64,000 nt of DNA from assembly GCA_029959195.1 (NCBI GenBank), contig CP114117.1, positions 2,294,001-2,358,000 of the forward strand, in the 5' to 3' direction. Under the pieces are notes generated by a model. The model searched no databases, had not been told where the DNA came from, and saw only the letters and a program-made list of their open reading frames with translations. How positions within the stretch are numbered: the stretch's first letter is position 1; every line of letters begins with the position of its first letter. Made by a program: the position numbers and the translations under genes. Of this stretch, positions 23,001 through 34,515 are shown piece by piece. Origin of the DNA: Dictyophora rubrovolvata (Eukaryota > Basidiomycota > Agaricomycetes > Phallales > Phallaceae).

Positions 23001-24839
23001 CACTTGTGTAGTCCTCTCATGGTCTCCATTATCTTTTCAATGCTCTTGTTCAAACCCAATGGCTCACGCGTTTGCATCTCACTTCCCCATATAGGCAACG
23101 GCCATAGGTCGTCCTCCATTTGGTTCTGTTTACGAGATGTCGCCAATGCCCAACGTCATTGTTTTTTCATGTAATGGTATGTTTATTACCTTCTTTATCA
23201 AACCATCCCCCCGATATATCTCCTTTCTCTCCTTCAAAACCTGATATATACATCAATTCCATTACTACCCCCTGTTCTACGTTTTGACCTGTCAATGGTT
23301 TTTCGGCTTTTGATATCGTGACTTGAGCTTAACTTTTATAACGTTTAGGATCTCGCGACCTTCCCAGCTGTCTTTCAGGTGGCGATCTAGATGGTTTGTC
23401 AAAAATCTTTATCTCTTAATTCAATTTAACGACATCGATAAAGGCGACCTTTACGTGGTGTCAAAACACGAGCCTTTACACATTCATGCTAACAAAATCC
23501 ATGATGCGGCGGCTTATCCTCCGGTGGACCGATTGGACCTGGGTGTTCCGAGTACTATTGACGATGTTGCCAAGTTTGTAGTTGAGTATATCAACTCTGA
23601 TGTCGTCGGGTGCGTTGGGAATACTATGACGGTCCTGGAATGTTGACTGAGATCCCTGTTCCCTTTCTGTTAGGCTGCTTTCCACCAATCATTTGATTCT
23701 GAGTGACCAAAGTACGTCAAATAACATAATCGTATTGGTTCAGGTTAATTCAGTAATTCCTTTAGGTTCGTCAGGCACCAAAGACCCAAACTGTCTTGAA
23801 CTAGCCAAGCTTGGTAGCTTAGCAGTTGATTATCCTAAATCAGGCCGACCGGTAGACATACGTAGAATGCCGCGGTTTCTGATCCCATATAAACCCGACT
23901 GGAAGAGCGAAGAGGAGTTAAACCCACGGGAAACAGACTATTATGTGTCCACCCGTGCTATAGGGTACTTATTTAGAGCGATTACTCTGGAAGATGGTGG
24001 TCCAGGAAGTTTCGAAAGTATGTCAAACTTCCTTGGCTCTACTCGAAAAACGAAGACAAATTGCTAATACTACATTAGGAAGCGAGACATTGGTTACAGA
24101 CTCCTCCGGTGCTACGACGCCAGACACCAAACCCTCTCGTACTCCCACGCCGCCCGTCCAGTCGCTAGCACGGTCTCTAGCACGGTCTCAGTCTCCTCAG
24201 CAACTTGTTCAAGATTTATTTTCAACAGTGCTAGAGTCCAAAGTTCTTACGTATTTCATCAAATCCCTCACTCCTATACCCACCACTCACTCAAACCCAA
24301 CGGATGCGGATTATGAGCGGTACAACATCCCTCCGCTTTTCAAACGTTACGCATTAGAACTCAAATATATCTGCGTAACGCATACTTTATCCTATGGTTT
24401 TGACTCACGGTTAAAGGAGGAAGAAGTTGTACTTGGTACTATTTTGGCAAAATGTAAAAAAGGCAGGTGGCACCACGAGAGAATTGACCAGATGCGGGTT
24501 ACAATGAGCCAGTTGGTTTTTATGGTCCTGTACGACCTCCGTGGCGGAAGTAGTCCTATTGATATGGTACGATTTGCCACAGACGAGAGAAGTGTGGACG
24601 TGCCCACAACATCGGAAAATGGATCTGCTATGGACGCCCCAGATCAACGTCTCCTCCGTGCCTGGATGGCTTGGAAATATGCCCGTTCCAACTCCAAACT
24701 TTACGGCAGCAAGAGTTTTGGCCTTCTCGCCTTGCAAATTATATTTGAAACCATTGATAATTTGGAAGTTGGAAAAAGGCTGAGCAGGGATCTTACCCCA
24801 GTAGAAGAAGAAAGCTGTGGTGAAGACTGTCAAACTTGA
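20057..24839 (+). CDS. RNA-dependent RNA polymerase, RDR/QDE-1 class
   Basis: Cellular RdRPs make double-stranded RNA from aberrant or transposon transcripts and feed RNA silencing (quelling or heterochromatin). Eleven exons, with consistent phases, give 1342 residues: 20057-20726, 20795-21471, 21521-22314, 22367-22797, 22857-22969, 23095-23176, 23349-23393, 23444-23609, 23674-23711, 23766-24017 and 24079-24839. Family motifs are FTDGVGTIS, AFQIRFGGYKGVV, VYVCIWDRDNSP, the catalytic DLDGD (23384-23449, split by an intron), NCLELAKLGSLAVDYPKSG and YYVSTRAIGYLFR. The polymerase looks intact. I start at ATG 20057 because the frame before it offers only a GTG. The N-terminal 250 residues are less conserved. 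A repeat island with inverted repeats lies 6 kb upstream, a plausible silencing target. Confidence 0.93.
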
Positions 24840-25452
24840 GCTTTTGTCTCTTTTTTTATTTCGTTTTTCTTTTCAAATGACTACGCTCCTTGTATTCGTG
24901 CTCTACTCTGCTGTGGCTTGTGTTAGACTTTTTTTGAGGCTCTTGCAGAGAAGGATACGGATACGAGTCGAGAACAAACCATGTTTCTTTCGTTGTTCAT
25001 CTTTATATTAAGAAACCTTCTATTTATAATAATATCCCCATTCATCCCGAAATTTGGACCGAGTAATAAAATTGCTCCAAGCTATATCACCTATATATGT
25101 ACTATCGGACAAGGTAGTATGAGCTCATAGCATAAATGGTTATACTCTAGCTCATAGTAAAATATTTTTATCATGACATTGCAACTGCAGACCACTGGCG
25201 TCTGAGTATGTCAAACTGTATACAGCGAAGTTGAGATTTTGCGAAGAAAAGGGGTACGGACCCAGTTTTATCACCAGTCCAACCAGGACGTGTTATATTA
25301 GTGCGAGTCATGTTACGAGTGTCAACGTTGTCCCTCTTGTGTCAATGCAAGGCACCATCGACCTTCTATGGTATTGTAAAGTATACAGAACATGGCGCGA
25401 CTACGTAGGAACAAGCTACTGGGTACGTGAATATTTAAGCCATGCTTCTGAG
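24840..25452. other. Convergent 3' intergenic region
   Basis: This region lies between the stops of the RdRP and glutaminyl cyclase genes. It is A/T-rich, has poly-T runs close to the RdRP stop and holds no supportable gene. Confidence 0.5.
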
Positions 25453-26870
25453 TTATGCGAAACATACCAAATCAGCCAAATCCCGCTTATTTGAGGCGGT
25501 AGGTCGTAGGTGGAGGTATTCAGCTGTGAACACTCTAAATATCAATGTCCATTTTTTCAAAGTCGGCGGGTCGAGAGCAGAGGCGTCATCCTAGTAAGCA
25601 CAAAATACGCATTGGGGCCAACGTCTGCTATACTTTCAGGAGAAGAAAAATACCACGCACCGAGAGCTTATGCCAAACGAATGGAAACGGGCTTGTGATG
25701 ACGTGCAAAACGCTCACACCTCGTTTTAAAAATGGCATATGATCATCACCTATCCCGCCTATATTGATTTGGTTCCCAACTCTTTTAGCGAAAAAAGAGT
25801 CCAGTTCCTCTCCATCTGACTGGGATGAAAATGCCCCCGATGCATGAAGTCTTTCTTCAACGGAGACAAGATTGTCAAATAGCCAACCGGTAGTAAGGTA
25901 ATATGAAGAGATACGCGGTTTTTTACTGCCCAATAGATCGAGTAAAACGAGATGTTCTATTGTGGAGAGTTTTGTCTGACTAAGTGTGAGCTTTCGTCGT
26001 GTCTTTGTGTGAGATGAAAGATATTCAGACTCCCATTTTTCGGCCAAATGTCTTGTGAAACAAAAAGCATAAAAATCCAGATTCACTATGCAACGCAAGG
26101 CAAATACGTGCCTAGAGCCATAACAAGAATCCGTATCTGTCCAATCTCGGAACGCCTCTTCCCCGTCAAAGAATACTATTTGAAGTGTAGTAGCATCATC
26201 ATAATCTTCTTCGTCATCGTCCAGTAGATTGCTTATGCGTTCCTGTTGCTGGTTTAGAAGATCATTCAAAGTCTCTGCTACGTCGAGCAAGATGGCGCAA
26301 GGTGCAGCTGAATCGGTGGCTCCTACAAACTACGGAAGGAATAAAATAAGAAAAGGGTAACGAATGTGATTATGAAAATGACGTTATACTTGATTTTGAG
26401 GATGCGTCGCAAAGAATTTACTGTCGAAGTGGGCGGATAGAATGACTCTTCGCGTTGCACGCGGGTTTTTGGTCGCGATGATGTTGGTGAATGTCTTCTC
26501 GCCATAAGGCGTCATATCTGTAAATGGATCTTCTTCGACATCCCAATTCAAGGCCGTGAATCTCGAGACAATGTAATTCTTAACAATTGTGTTATTAGCG
26601 GATCCAGCTGAAGAGGCATAAAATGATGTTATCTCTTCCAAAGACGGTGCAGATGCGCTTACAAGGACGAGGAATCAGTATTTTTGATAAATGCGACGAT
26701 GGGTCATTGGAATCAATGCTGACTGCGGGATCCCTAATGGAAATGAGATTTGATACTTCGTTTTGGGAGAGCTCAATATACGCGAAAGCGGAGGGGAAAT
26801 GAACATATAGACATAGACATAGACACAAATATGATATACGGTTTGTCCAGAAATCTACAAATTTAATCAT
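25453..26870 (-). CDS. Glutaminyl-peptide cyclotransferase (M28 family)
   Basis: The enzyme converts N-terminal glutamine to pyroglutamate in the secretory pathway. The start ATG 26870 opens a signal peptide (LCLCLCLYVHFPSAFA). A 55-nt intron (26608-26662) joins KILIPRP to SGSANNTIVKNYIV. Zinc and catalytic signatures are SAHFDSK, GATDSAAPCA, FFDGEEAF and a final GDDHMPFLKRGVSVLH followed by PFPFVWHKL and DDASALD, all as in QPCT. The intron at 26052-26111 appears to have a GC donor; splicing it restores YGSRHLAEKWE. The C-terminal exon ends at 25453. The predicted length is about 370 residues. It shares a 150-bp divergent promoter with TRS23. Confidence 0.9.
26052..26111 (-). other. Putative GC-AG intron in glutaminyl cyclase
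   Basis: On the minus strand the segment starts GCACGT and ends TTCACAAG. It is 60 nt and free of stops in frame. Removing it changes YGSRH plus 20 hydrophobic residues to YGSRHLAEKWE, the expected family sequence. No GT donor in the vicinity keeps the frame. Retention of the 60 nt is the only alternative I see. Confidence 0.7.
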
Positions 26871-27020
26871 TGTCGCGAGCCCATAAAACGCTCTGGGTGC
26901 CTGTGACGGTCAAGTAGACGTGGACAAAGCTGACATCGTCAGGCTGTATACAGTCTGTTACACAGTAGCTGGTCACGCTTTCCGGTGTTATACTCGCTCG
27001 CTCGGCCTTTCTATGCAACA
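26871..27020. promoter_or_regulatory. 150-bp divergent promoter, QPCT and TRS23
   Basis: The start codons of the two divergent genes are 150 bp apart, so their promoters and leaders must overlap. No clear TATA box is seen. The minus-strand frame that runs through the region (to 27045) is not conserved and is probably chance. Confidence 0.5.
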
Positions 27021-27620
27021 ATGACAATATACGGCTTATGGGCATGTGTCTTCTCCGTGCATGTTCTCTTCCTTTGACCAGGGCTGACTAACTACTAACT
27101 TTCAGATTATTAATAAAGCAGGGGGTTTAGTTTATCAGCGCAACTTCTCAGGCAAGCTACTGAAATAAATATATACGCCGAGCCCTGGTAGTCAACTAAC
27201 CAAGCAAGTGTTCACCACAGATGGCCTAGCGCAACTATCGTCAAATGAATACCTTATTCTAGCAGGTACATTACACGGTATTCACGCCATCACCAGCCGT
27301 CTTTCTCCAACTGGGTCTAGCTCAGGTGTGCAGGTCATAGAGGCAGAATCTTTCAAAATGACAATTTTTATCACCGCAACAGGTCAGTTGATAAACACAC
27401 TCCAAGACCGCCAACTTATTCATCGCCGTTTATTTAAGGGACAAAATTTGTCTTACTAACGTCTCTTGCGGACCCATCTGCCGATTCTATTATCCAAAAA
27501 ATTTATGAAGCTTATGCAGATGCTGTTATGAAAAACCCGTTTCAGCCTCCCGAAATGCCTATTCGCAGCGAAGCCTTTGATGCTCGCATATCCCGTCTTA
27601 TTGTCTCATCGCACACATAG
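27021..27620 (+). CDS. TRS23: TRAPP complex subunit Trs23 (TRAPPC4)
   Basis: Trs23 is a core subunit of TRAPP, the exchange factor for Rab1/Ypt1 at the ER-Golgi interface. Four exons, 27021-27041, 27106-27151, 27221-27382 and 27439-27620, give 136 residues: MTIYGLWIINKAGGLVYQ, then DGLAQLSSNEYLILAGTLHGI, FKMTIFITATGTKFVLL and a final KNPFQPPEMPIRSEAFDARI, matching sybindin-family proteins. Both of the first two introns need GC donors (GGGCATGT and CAGGCAAGC) to give this reading; the third is GT-AG. A strong branch-like CTAAC lies 14 nt before the first acceptor. Residue spacing at the N-terminus fits human TRAPPC4 exactly (M-X-I-X4-[IV]-[IV]-N-K-A-G-G-L). Confidence 0.88.
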
Positions 27621-28577
27621 CGATCACAAGCGCCTGCACTGAAATGTTCGATCTTCAAATAAATGAAATGTGCGACACCTTCGAGACATGCATGTCTAAC
27701 CCTATTCATAATTCAACGAACAATGCATCATTTTTCTTCTTTCCTTGGCTCCTCCTGATCAGTTCCTACACGCCCACCAATCTCCCTCACCATTCGCACA
27801 TGTACATATATACTCACCACTCCTTGCGGTTCGGCATGATAACACCCTTGAAGTCGAAATGGAAGCGGGATTTTAGCTGATCGTGGCTAAAGGTTCTGGC
27901 CATTCCCAGTATATGATATACCCGGCTGGACTTAAGTCAATAACCTCCAAAGTCTGGGCCATTTGGGACCTTAATAGGATTCTGTGTTCCTTTTAACAAT
28001 ACTTCCCGTTTATCCAAATGTAGGCGTTTGGGGTTAACCATTAAGGTTACCTCCGTCATGCTCCTTTATTCATACTCAGACTCATGCATGGGAGATAGAA
28101 GCTACTTATAATACCTAACAATATTTTGAACTGGCTACCTTTCACGATCGTTAGTTTTCACTCCCATATATACATGTGGCAAAAACCATAGATCCGAGTG
28201 GTGACAGCTGAATCCGAGTTAGTCCGTCGCCGTGCGAGGACTCCTTGTATATATCTGTCCACATTCATTTTAGATAAGATCTCATGTTATCTGATGTGAT
28301 GTGATTCAAATTTTTCAGCCACAACGATACTCCGTCGCAAAAGCGGTTAGTTCTTAACCTAACCCCGATAACGCGCCATCGTATGAGAATATGTTTTCAT
28401 ATAACCACCCAATAGCTAATCATACAACAAGTGAGCAAAATAGGCATGACGGAAGAATGAACAGATTTAGTCCCGTTCTGCGGCCCTTTCTAGTTGTTGG
28501 CGTTTTCGCGATCCACTCCTGTTGGTTTCCCAATAAGAATACGCAGATTTCAAGAATAGAACTGAAATTCAAAGTGC
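27621..28577. other. Convergent intergenic region
   Basis: This 957-bp stretch lies downstream of TRS23 and of the SNW1 gene, which converge. Short frames (27644-27880, 28391-28639) carry no domain and show no coding bias. I see no RNA gene or repeat. Confidence 0.45.
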
Positions 28578-30484
28578 TTACGCTTCTGTGTCCAATCCTC
28601 GTTTCCTACCGCCCTTCGCTTCGTCCAAGAATTCGTTAACCCCAAAAACGTCTCCGGTATCTTTCTCAAATTGAACAGGCCCTTCTCTGGCCTCCTGTTC
28701 GTTCGCACCTTCGAACCCAATCCGAGGTCGACCCAATCCGAATCTGTCATTATCCAAAGTCTGACTGATACCTTCTTCGGTACCACCCCCAAAGGACTCA
28801 TCATTACCCTCCGTTATATTACCACGAGCTTTGTATATGGCAGAAGCTGCAGAGGAGCCGTGGAATAGCGGACGATCATAAAGATTATATGAGTCATCAT
28901 CTCCAAATGAGCTGGTTAGCGTTTCTTGATTGAACAGTCGAGAATCTAACATCGACTCTTTGGACAGGGTAGGTTTGGCTAAACCCAAGGCAATTTTCTC
29001 CGATATATCTCGGTTTTGTTGTCTTGAAAAAGAAAAAGGTGAGCAATAATCAAAGACCGTTTTAAAACCGAGTAAGATATACCTGGCTAGCATCTTAGCC
29101 CTTTGCTCTGTACCCATATTGCTCATACGCATGTCTCTTTCACGTTCACGTCTCTTTTCGCGCCTCATTTCATCTCTTACTTTGACGACCTCCTCGTCTT
29201 CGGCACTTCCTTCATCTTCCTCGCTTCCGCTTCCGCTATCACTTCCGTAATTAGCCAAACTAGTATTCATAGCTGTTCGTCCATCAGCAGAAGGTTTCGT
29301 AGAAACGGCCACACCACCCCGTTCTTCTCTGGCACGCTGAGCAAGCATTCGCAAATGCTCTTCCTTGTTGGCCTTTTCTTTCTGAGCTAGTTTTTGTTGC
29401 ATCAGGGCTCTTTGCCGGACCTCCTCGCGAGCATGGCGATCGGCGATAAAAAGGGCTTCTGAAAATTTCGCAAAATTGTCGTTGATATGAACCTAGGGGC
29501 GCAAATTGCGTCAGGGGTTACGACCGAGGCCAAGATGTTACTTACGTCTTGTAAACCTCTACCGTCTGCGGCCAACCTCTTGTCTAATGGAATTGTGAAG
29601 CCCTTGTTATTTTTCCAATTTGAGATACATGGAGGAATCATCCATTCTTTTTGTTCCTGAGCGGTAGCCTTTCTCGGGGGGCTTCTCAGGACAGGTACTG
29701 GTGGGCTTGGAGGTCCCCTCGGAATTTTCTTATGCTTAAATCGTGGAGGTTCTAAAGGATCCTCAACGACTTCGGTCATTTTGATAATTCGTTGCTTCAG
29801 TCCATTAGAACCTTGCTGCTGGCCTGGGGTATAACGAATAAAGCTTGTTTTTCCTTGAGTGTCGGGGATATGTTTAGGTTGAGCAGCTTTGATCTTGCCG
29901 TTTACCAACTTTTCTAACGCGGCGCGAGTGCGCTCTGCGGTTGATTGGACTTCTTCCTCAGATGGCCGCTCCATCAAGCGTTGCTTCTCATCTAGGTCAG
30001 TGCGATGTTCCATAGGTACTAGATCTTTGAATTGTGATTGAACGACACGACCATCCCTATGGCCTTGATGGGCTATAGCATCATAACGGACATTTCCTTC
30101 ACTATCAACTTGTAAGGCCAATGTATTACCAGAAGAGGCCTGTAGATTCTTTGGATTAGTAAAACGAGTCTAGCATCATCGTAAGACGACGTACTTTCTT
30201 TCGACCCATTTCTAATGGATACTGAGCAACATGACATTCTGGGTAAGATCCTCCATCACCGTAATCATCTTGGCTCGTGGGCTTCCAGTCCCTCCGCTGC
30301 CCATAAGGAGGTATTATAGGACGATTGAATGTAATAGCCCGTAAATCTTGGCGAACAGTTTCTTCGGGTTCTTCTTCGGGTTGGAAATGTAAAGGTTCTG
30401 GAAGAATTCTGGAAAGGTGTCAACAACTAGGTTATCATTTAATTAAATACCTGCTGCAACTTACGCAGCTAGGGCAGTAGCCAT
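28578..30484 (-). CDS. PRP45: SNW-domain splicing factor (SNW1/SKIP/Prp45)
   Basis: The protein belongs to the NineTeen-related part of the spliceosome and bridges splicing with transcription. It starts at ATG 30484 with a 20-nt first exon (MATALAA), followed by ILPEPLHFQPEEEPEETVR. The SNW core contains VDSEGNVRYDAIAHQGHRDG, SFIRYTPGQQQGSNGLKQRI and the signature ISNWKNNKGFTIPLDKRLA (near 29600), then NDNFAKFSEALFIADRHAR. The C-terminal third is charged, with an acidic run (SGSGSEEDEGSAEDEE) and a final FGVNEFLDEAKGGRKRG. The family's order and length (about 560-580 residues) are kept. Four or more short introns. Confidence 0.92.
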
Positions 30485-31037
30485 GTTTGAAAAAGGTGAT
30501 GGTGGCAGAGAAAGATGTTGTGACGCGTTACTATCTCACGTTACGCTCCTGATGTAAGCTACTTACCGCATTAGTGTCCATTAAGCGCCCAATCTCGTCC
30601 AGATATAAGTTATTGCACCAGTTCTTATACACTGAATTACGATTTCACCACCGGAGCATGTGTCATTTGAAAACTTGAATTGACAATCTACGAAATCCAT
30701 TTGTATCAAATTTATCTGGACGCTGTCCTAATTTACATTGGAACAAGCAAGCGCGGACTATTCTCGCAAGAAACTTGCGACCTCTACTACGTGCAAGTTC
30801 ACTTTGCACACCCAACTTTCAACTTTTCAATGTTCCCCGATTAGATCTAAAATATATGGTTGCCCTTAACTTGCTAATCACAACATTTTTAACTATCAAA
30901 GAGAAGGCTTCCCCCATTATATTCTGCTAGTATCTACTAGTATTCTGCTAGGTAATTATCTTTTAAGGCTGTATAAGCCAGTTGAATATAGTTGTACATT
31001 TTATATATGGAACGATAAAAAGACATAAAGATACGGG
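30485..31037. promoter_or_regulatory. Upstream region of SNW1 gene
   Basis: The 553 bp between the SNW1 start and the 3' end of the UbiA gene should hold the SNW1 promoter. It is A/T-rich toward the UbiA side. I see no small gene. Confidence 0.4.
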
Positions 31038-32263
31038 TTATGAAATATTCATCATCGGATGACGCAGGACAGATAATTTCCTAGCTTGGAACTCGCCAAG
31101 TCCTAAACAAATATGAGCAACTGATAACCATATCTAATGAAATTGCAGAGTCGTCAGTCGGATGCAAATTGGGTGATAAATGAAGGAAACGGCATACATT
31201 GTATAATAAGTAGGATCTTTTGTCGGCTTCCGGAGTCCTATAGCGGTAAAAGCGACAGGCAACGACGAGTGCCATAAAAAAGAGTGGTAAGGAAATAGGA
31301 ACATCAATGTTCCAGAAAGTTGAAACTAGGTTAGACCAGAAAACGACCAATGTTGAGGTTCCCACGCGGGAGAGCTCTGGAAAGACAATTGGGAAGGTCT
31401 GTTTACCCTCCATCTTGTCGCCTTTTTCATCACGGAAATCGGCGGCTTGTATGGTTGTGAAAATAATTAGTGAGCTAGTGACTAAGGCTGCGACCGTCGA
31501 AAAGGGAAGGGTGCGGCTACCTTGAAGGGGGGAGTTTAAATACATATGCTACAAGGTTAACAAGAGAAATAAAGGCAATATCCACCTGCTAATTGAGTGG
31601 CACCCATTTCGAAACTTGCGTAGCCCAGAGCATTACAAAGGTTTCGCCATACCATGTGACGATGCAATCCCAGATCGTTGTACGCCACGGTGGACAAACA
31701 GATAAGTATACTGGCCAAAAGAATGTTGTGATATAACGACAGTGCCAGACAGCCTGCACATAAGAAATAACGGAGTATTTTTGTTTGTGGTAGGGATATT
31801 CGACCAGCGGGAATTGGTCTCCATGGTTTGTTAACAGAGTCCTCCTCCGGACTGTTACTCTGGTTTGACACGCAGAATTGAAGGAGATGAATCCATATCC
31901 AGAACATGATTTTGGAGAGATGTCCTATTCGATTCCATTCGGGAGGAGATACGATTGTAGCGAACACGGTCTAGGTTTGAAAATTAGGATGAATTGAGCC
32001 TCACACCAAACAAAGAGACGACGAACGACGGGTAACAAGATCGTTTTCAAATCCGATTTGGTGAATAAGTATAGGGTACGAAGGGCACTGAAGAGGGTAT
32101 GAATGGGATTCATCGGACCATTTTCGATGTTGTAGAAAGGAATTTCTTGAACAGGAAAGGAATGGGATAGTAGCGAAGCGACTGAACGCGATAAGAGAGA
32201 AGTGTACCAGGATAAGAAGGAGTGGAACGACACTTCTTGGTGTAGAGAAGACAACAGCGTCAT
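31038..32263 (-). CDS. UbiA-family prenyltransferase
   Basis: This is a membrane prenyltransferase that joins an isoprenoid diphosphate to an acceptor; the substrate cannot be told. The first Asp-rich motif is in QSNSPEEDSVNKPWRPIPAGR (about 31800-31860) and the second in DFRDEKGDKMEGKQTFPIVF (about 31370-31440), both typical of the superfamily. Several hydrophobic segments flank them (for example LRYFLCAGCLALSLYHNILLASILICL). I splice the last intron from TACAAT to ATATGGTTATC, giving YNIWLSVAHICLGLGEF and a stop at 31038; reading through would stop at 31081. Start ATG 32263. It is most like the UbiA group common in agaricomycetes. It has no biosynthetic neighbours. Confidence 0.82.
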
Positions 32264-34515
32264 TCTAGAGGACCAAGTTGCCCAAAGAAGGCAGAGAGAT
32301 GTTGGAGAAGAACGTCTTGCGTATAACGAACAAATGCCTGAACATGATGAGGTGTGTTTATATGTTTCTAGCCCTGACGAGGTAGGCGACCTAAGTGGGA
32401 TGCGGATCTCATTCGATCTACAGACCTTTCCTTTTCACGAGGTTGGCAGGAGTGAGAAAAAAATTTCAAAAAAGAATATAAAAGTAAAAATAAAATAAAA
32501 GAAAAAAAAGGCGGAATGCGGCATGTTTAGTTTTTGGCAACGAGGATAAGTGCGTTGCAGAGCGGCCCTTTCTTAAGCTTGGAAGCCATGCCAGCTCATC
32601 ACTTTTTGAAAGCTGAATACTTAAGGCTGATCAACAGGATATGGGTAAACGGGTAAACGGGTAAACGGTAGCAGAGCGATGAGATTGTTGTACCAGTAGT
32701 TTGAGCGACCCTCAGTGCACCAGGTGAACGTCGTGACGTAATGACCAATGAGAGCTAAGATTATATTATTTAAGTTTGTGTAAACCTGAAATTTATTTAT
32801 TTTCCAAAAAAAACACATGCATAAACAGATAAGTAATTAAGCTGGTATTACATAGTATCTAGACTTTTTAAAAACCACATCAATCGCTGTTTTAAACTCA
32901 AAAGTCTCAGCGTGCGTGTGTGTCCCTGAACTCGAGGAGGAAGCTATGCGTGGAATCTTATGTAGCGAGAGCGTAATGATTCATACATTATTTTAGATGG
33001 TGCATTCGCCACGCTGATATTACGCATTATATGCTATAATGTGCCGCAGCGACAGCTAATGGCTTACACGTACTATAACTGATGGCAAAACCGCTTGATG
33101 AGCGATTTAAAAACCGAAATTCTAGGCTGATGGATAAGTATAAGTTTGTAATTCTCGGATGATTCCGCGAAATCCCAAAACATTTGCGCGCACGAAGAAA
33201 AAAAAGGCCCGTTCGACTATTATTATATATTGTGAACTGTCGTGTTTCGTTTCAGCTATCTTTTTTTTTTGTTTCGCGTCCGCTGTTGTAACCGGCCTTC
33301 CTTTTTTCCCCTTTTTTCGCAACACGCGCTGGTTCCGAATAAACAAAGAACACAGAATGGGCGGAGGACAAAGAGAGCCTTGGCATGTCCACTTACGGAC
33401 ATTCAATGTTTCTGCTCCATTGGTTGCACCTACATTACTAGGTACCACCAACGTTTTAAAGGAGACAGTAGTGAATGAAGCTACGATGCACATGCACCCT
33501 GTGAAAAACGATTTCCTGATGGATCGGACCAGACGCCCCGGACGGAAATGAATTCAACGGAGGTGGAACCTATTGAATTATGATGAAACGGACATCGCGC
33601 TTTTACTACACGCACCATGATTTCCGTTTGCGATGACTAAACATATGAAGCGGCGCAAAAAAACTTAATATGCTTCTTTAAGAAACCTGGCGGACCTAAC
33701 AGCAACATAACAATTCTTCGCGTTGATCCCTGGTCTTGGTCTTGGTCTTAGTCTCGGTCTTGGTCTTGGTCTCGGTCTCTTTTTACTAACCAAAGCTTGA
33801 TGAGTAATTTATTCCTGAGTATACTTGCAAAATTAAGGTCCCATAATCATATTTCTCCCGAACCTGCGAGCGGTTCGGCAAATGGCAACGTCTTACCAGC
33901 AAAGCTGAATGTAACCAAACTTGACTAGTTTCGGGTTGCGTGGAAGGGGAAACGGTATTAGTCAACCGGACTAGTTCAGTCTGCATTTGGATCACCCTTG
34001 GAGATGAGCTTAGCTTACTATGGGATGGAAGAAATGAAGCAAAGAGTTGCAGGGAGAACCAGTAGGGGAAAAGGCTAACTGACGGTTGGCTACCTCATGA
34101 GACAGGTACGAGATGCTGTAAGTTGCCGTTCGACTCCGCCGCATAGCATGTCATCGGGTTCTAATCTATTTCCTCCTCATTTGGTGCGTTTTGATTGATG
34201 AAGGTAATTATTCCATATCGAATATGGAGGAAACCATACCTGAAGAGTTGTGGTGACTTTGATTATCATACGGAAAACAGGACGAAAGATGAGACACGGG
34301 AAGCCTCGTGATCTGGGAAAGAGGGAAGTACTGATTTAGAAAAAGTCATGGTTTTGGTTCTGAAATTTCAGTAAAATATCCACGAGTTGAGGTGAATCGA
34401 GATTGATGGTGCACTGGTGAGAACCGTTTGAAGGACGATACATAATAGGCGATGATAAGCGCTTAGCGCTCATTAGCTAAGCCTTTCTCAACCCCCGACT
34501 ACTCTGGTTACTTAC
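32264..34515. promoter_or_regulatory. Long divergent intergenic region, UbiA and UPF1
   Basis: This 2.25-kb region is unusually long for the gene-dense part. It contains a triple GGGTAAAC repeat at about 32643-32670 and a TTGGTC hexamer array at 33727-33781. Overlapping frames on both strands at 33122-33551 have no recognisable domain, and the sense strand of neither looks coding. The last 400 bp precede the UPF1 start. A non-coding RNA or a rapidly evolving gene cannot be ruled out. Confidence 0.4.
33727..33781. repeat. TTGGTC hexamer microsatellite
   Basis: About nine imperfect copies of a CTTGGT/CTCGGT hexamer occur in tandem. No frame crosses them. Confidence 0.85.

Noticed and set aside
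23994-24078. Apparent frameshift in the RdRP between IGYLFRAITLEDG and SETLVTDSSG
   Set aside because: A 61-nt intron with donor GTATGTC and acceptor ACATTAG (24018-24078), with a CTAATAC branch-like site, joins the two frames correctly.
26608-26662. Apparent frameshift in the glutaminyl cyclase after ILIPRP
   Set aside because: A 55-nt GT-AG intron (GTAAGC to CTTCAG) restores the family sequence PRPSGSANNTIV.
26871-27045. Minus-strand frame extending over the QPCT/TRS23 promoter
   Set aside because: It overlaps the first TRS23 exon and adds nothing conserved; the signal peptide begins at ATG 26870.
33122-33551. Overlapping 123- and 130-residue frames on opposite strands
   Set aside because: No domain on either strand, lysine and phenylalanine runs from A/T tracts, and no sign of introns or conserved pattern.
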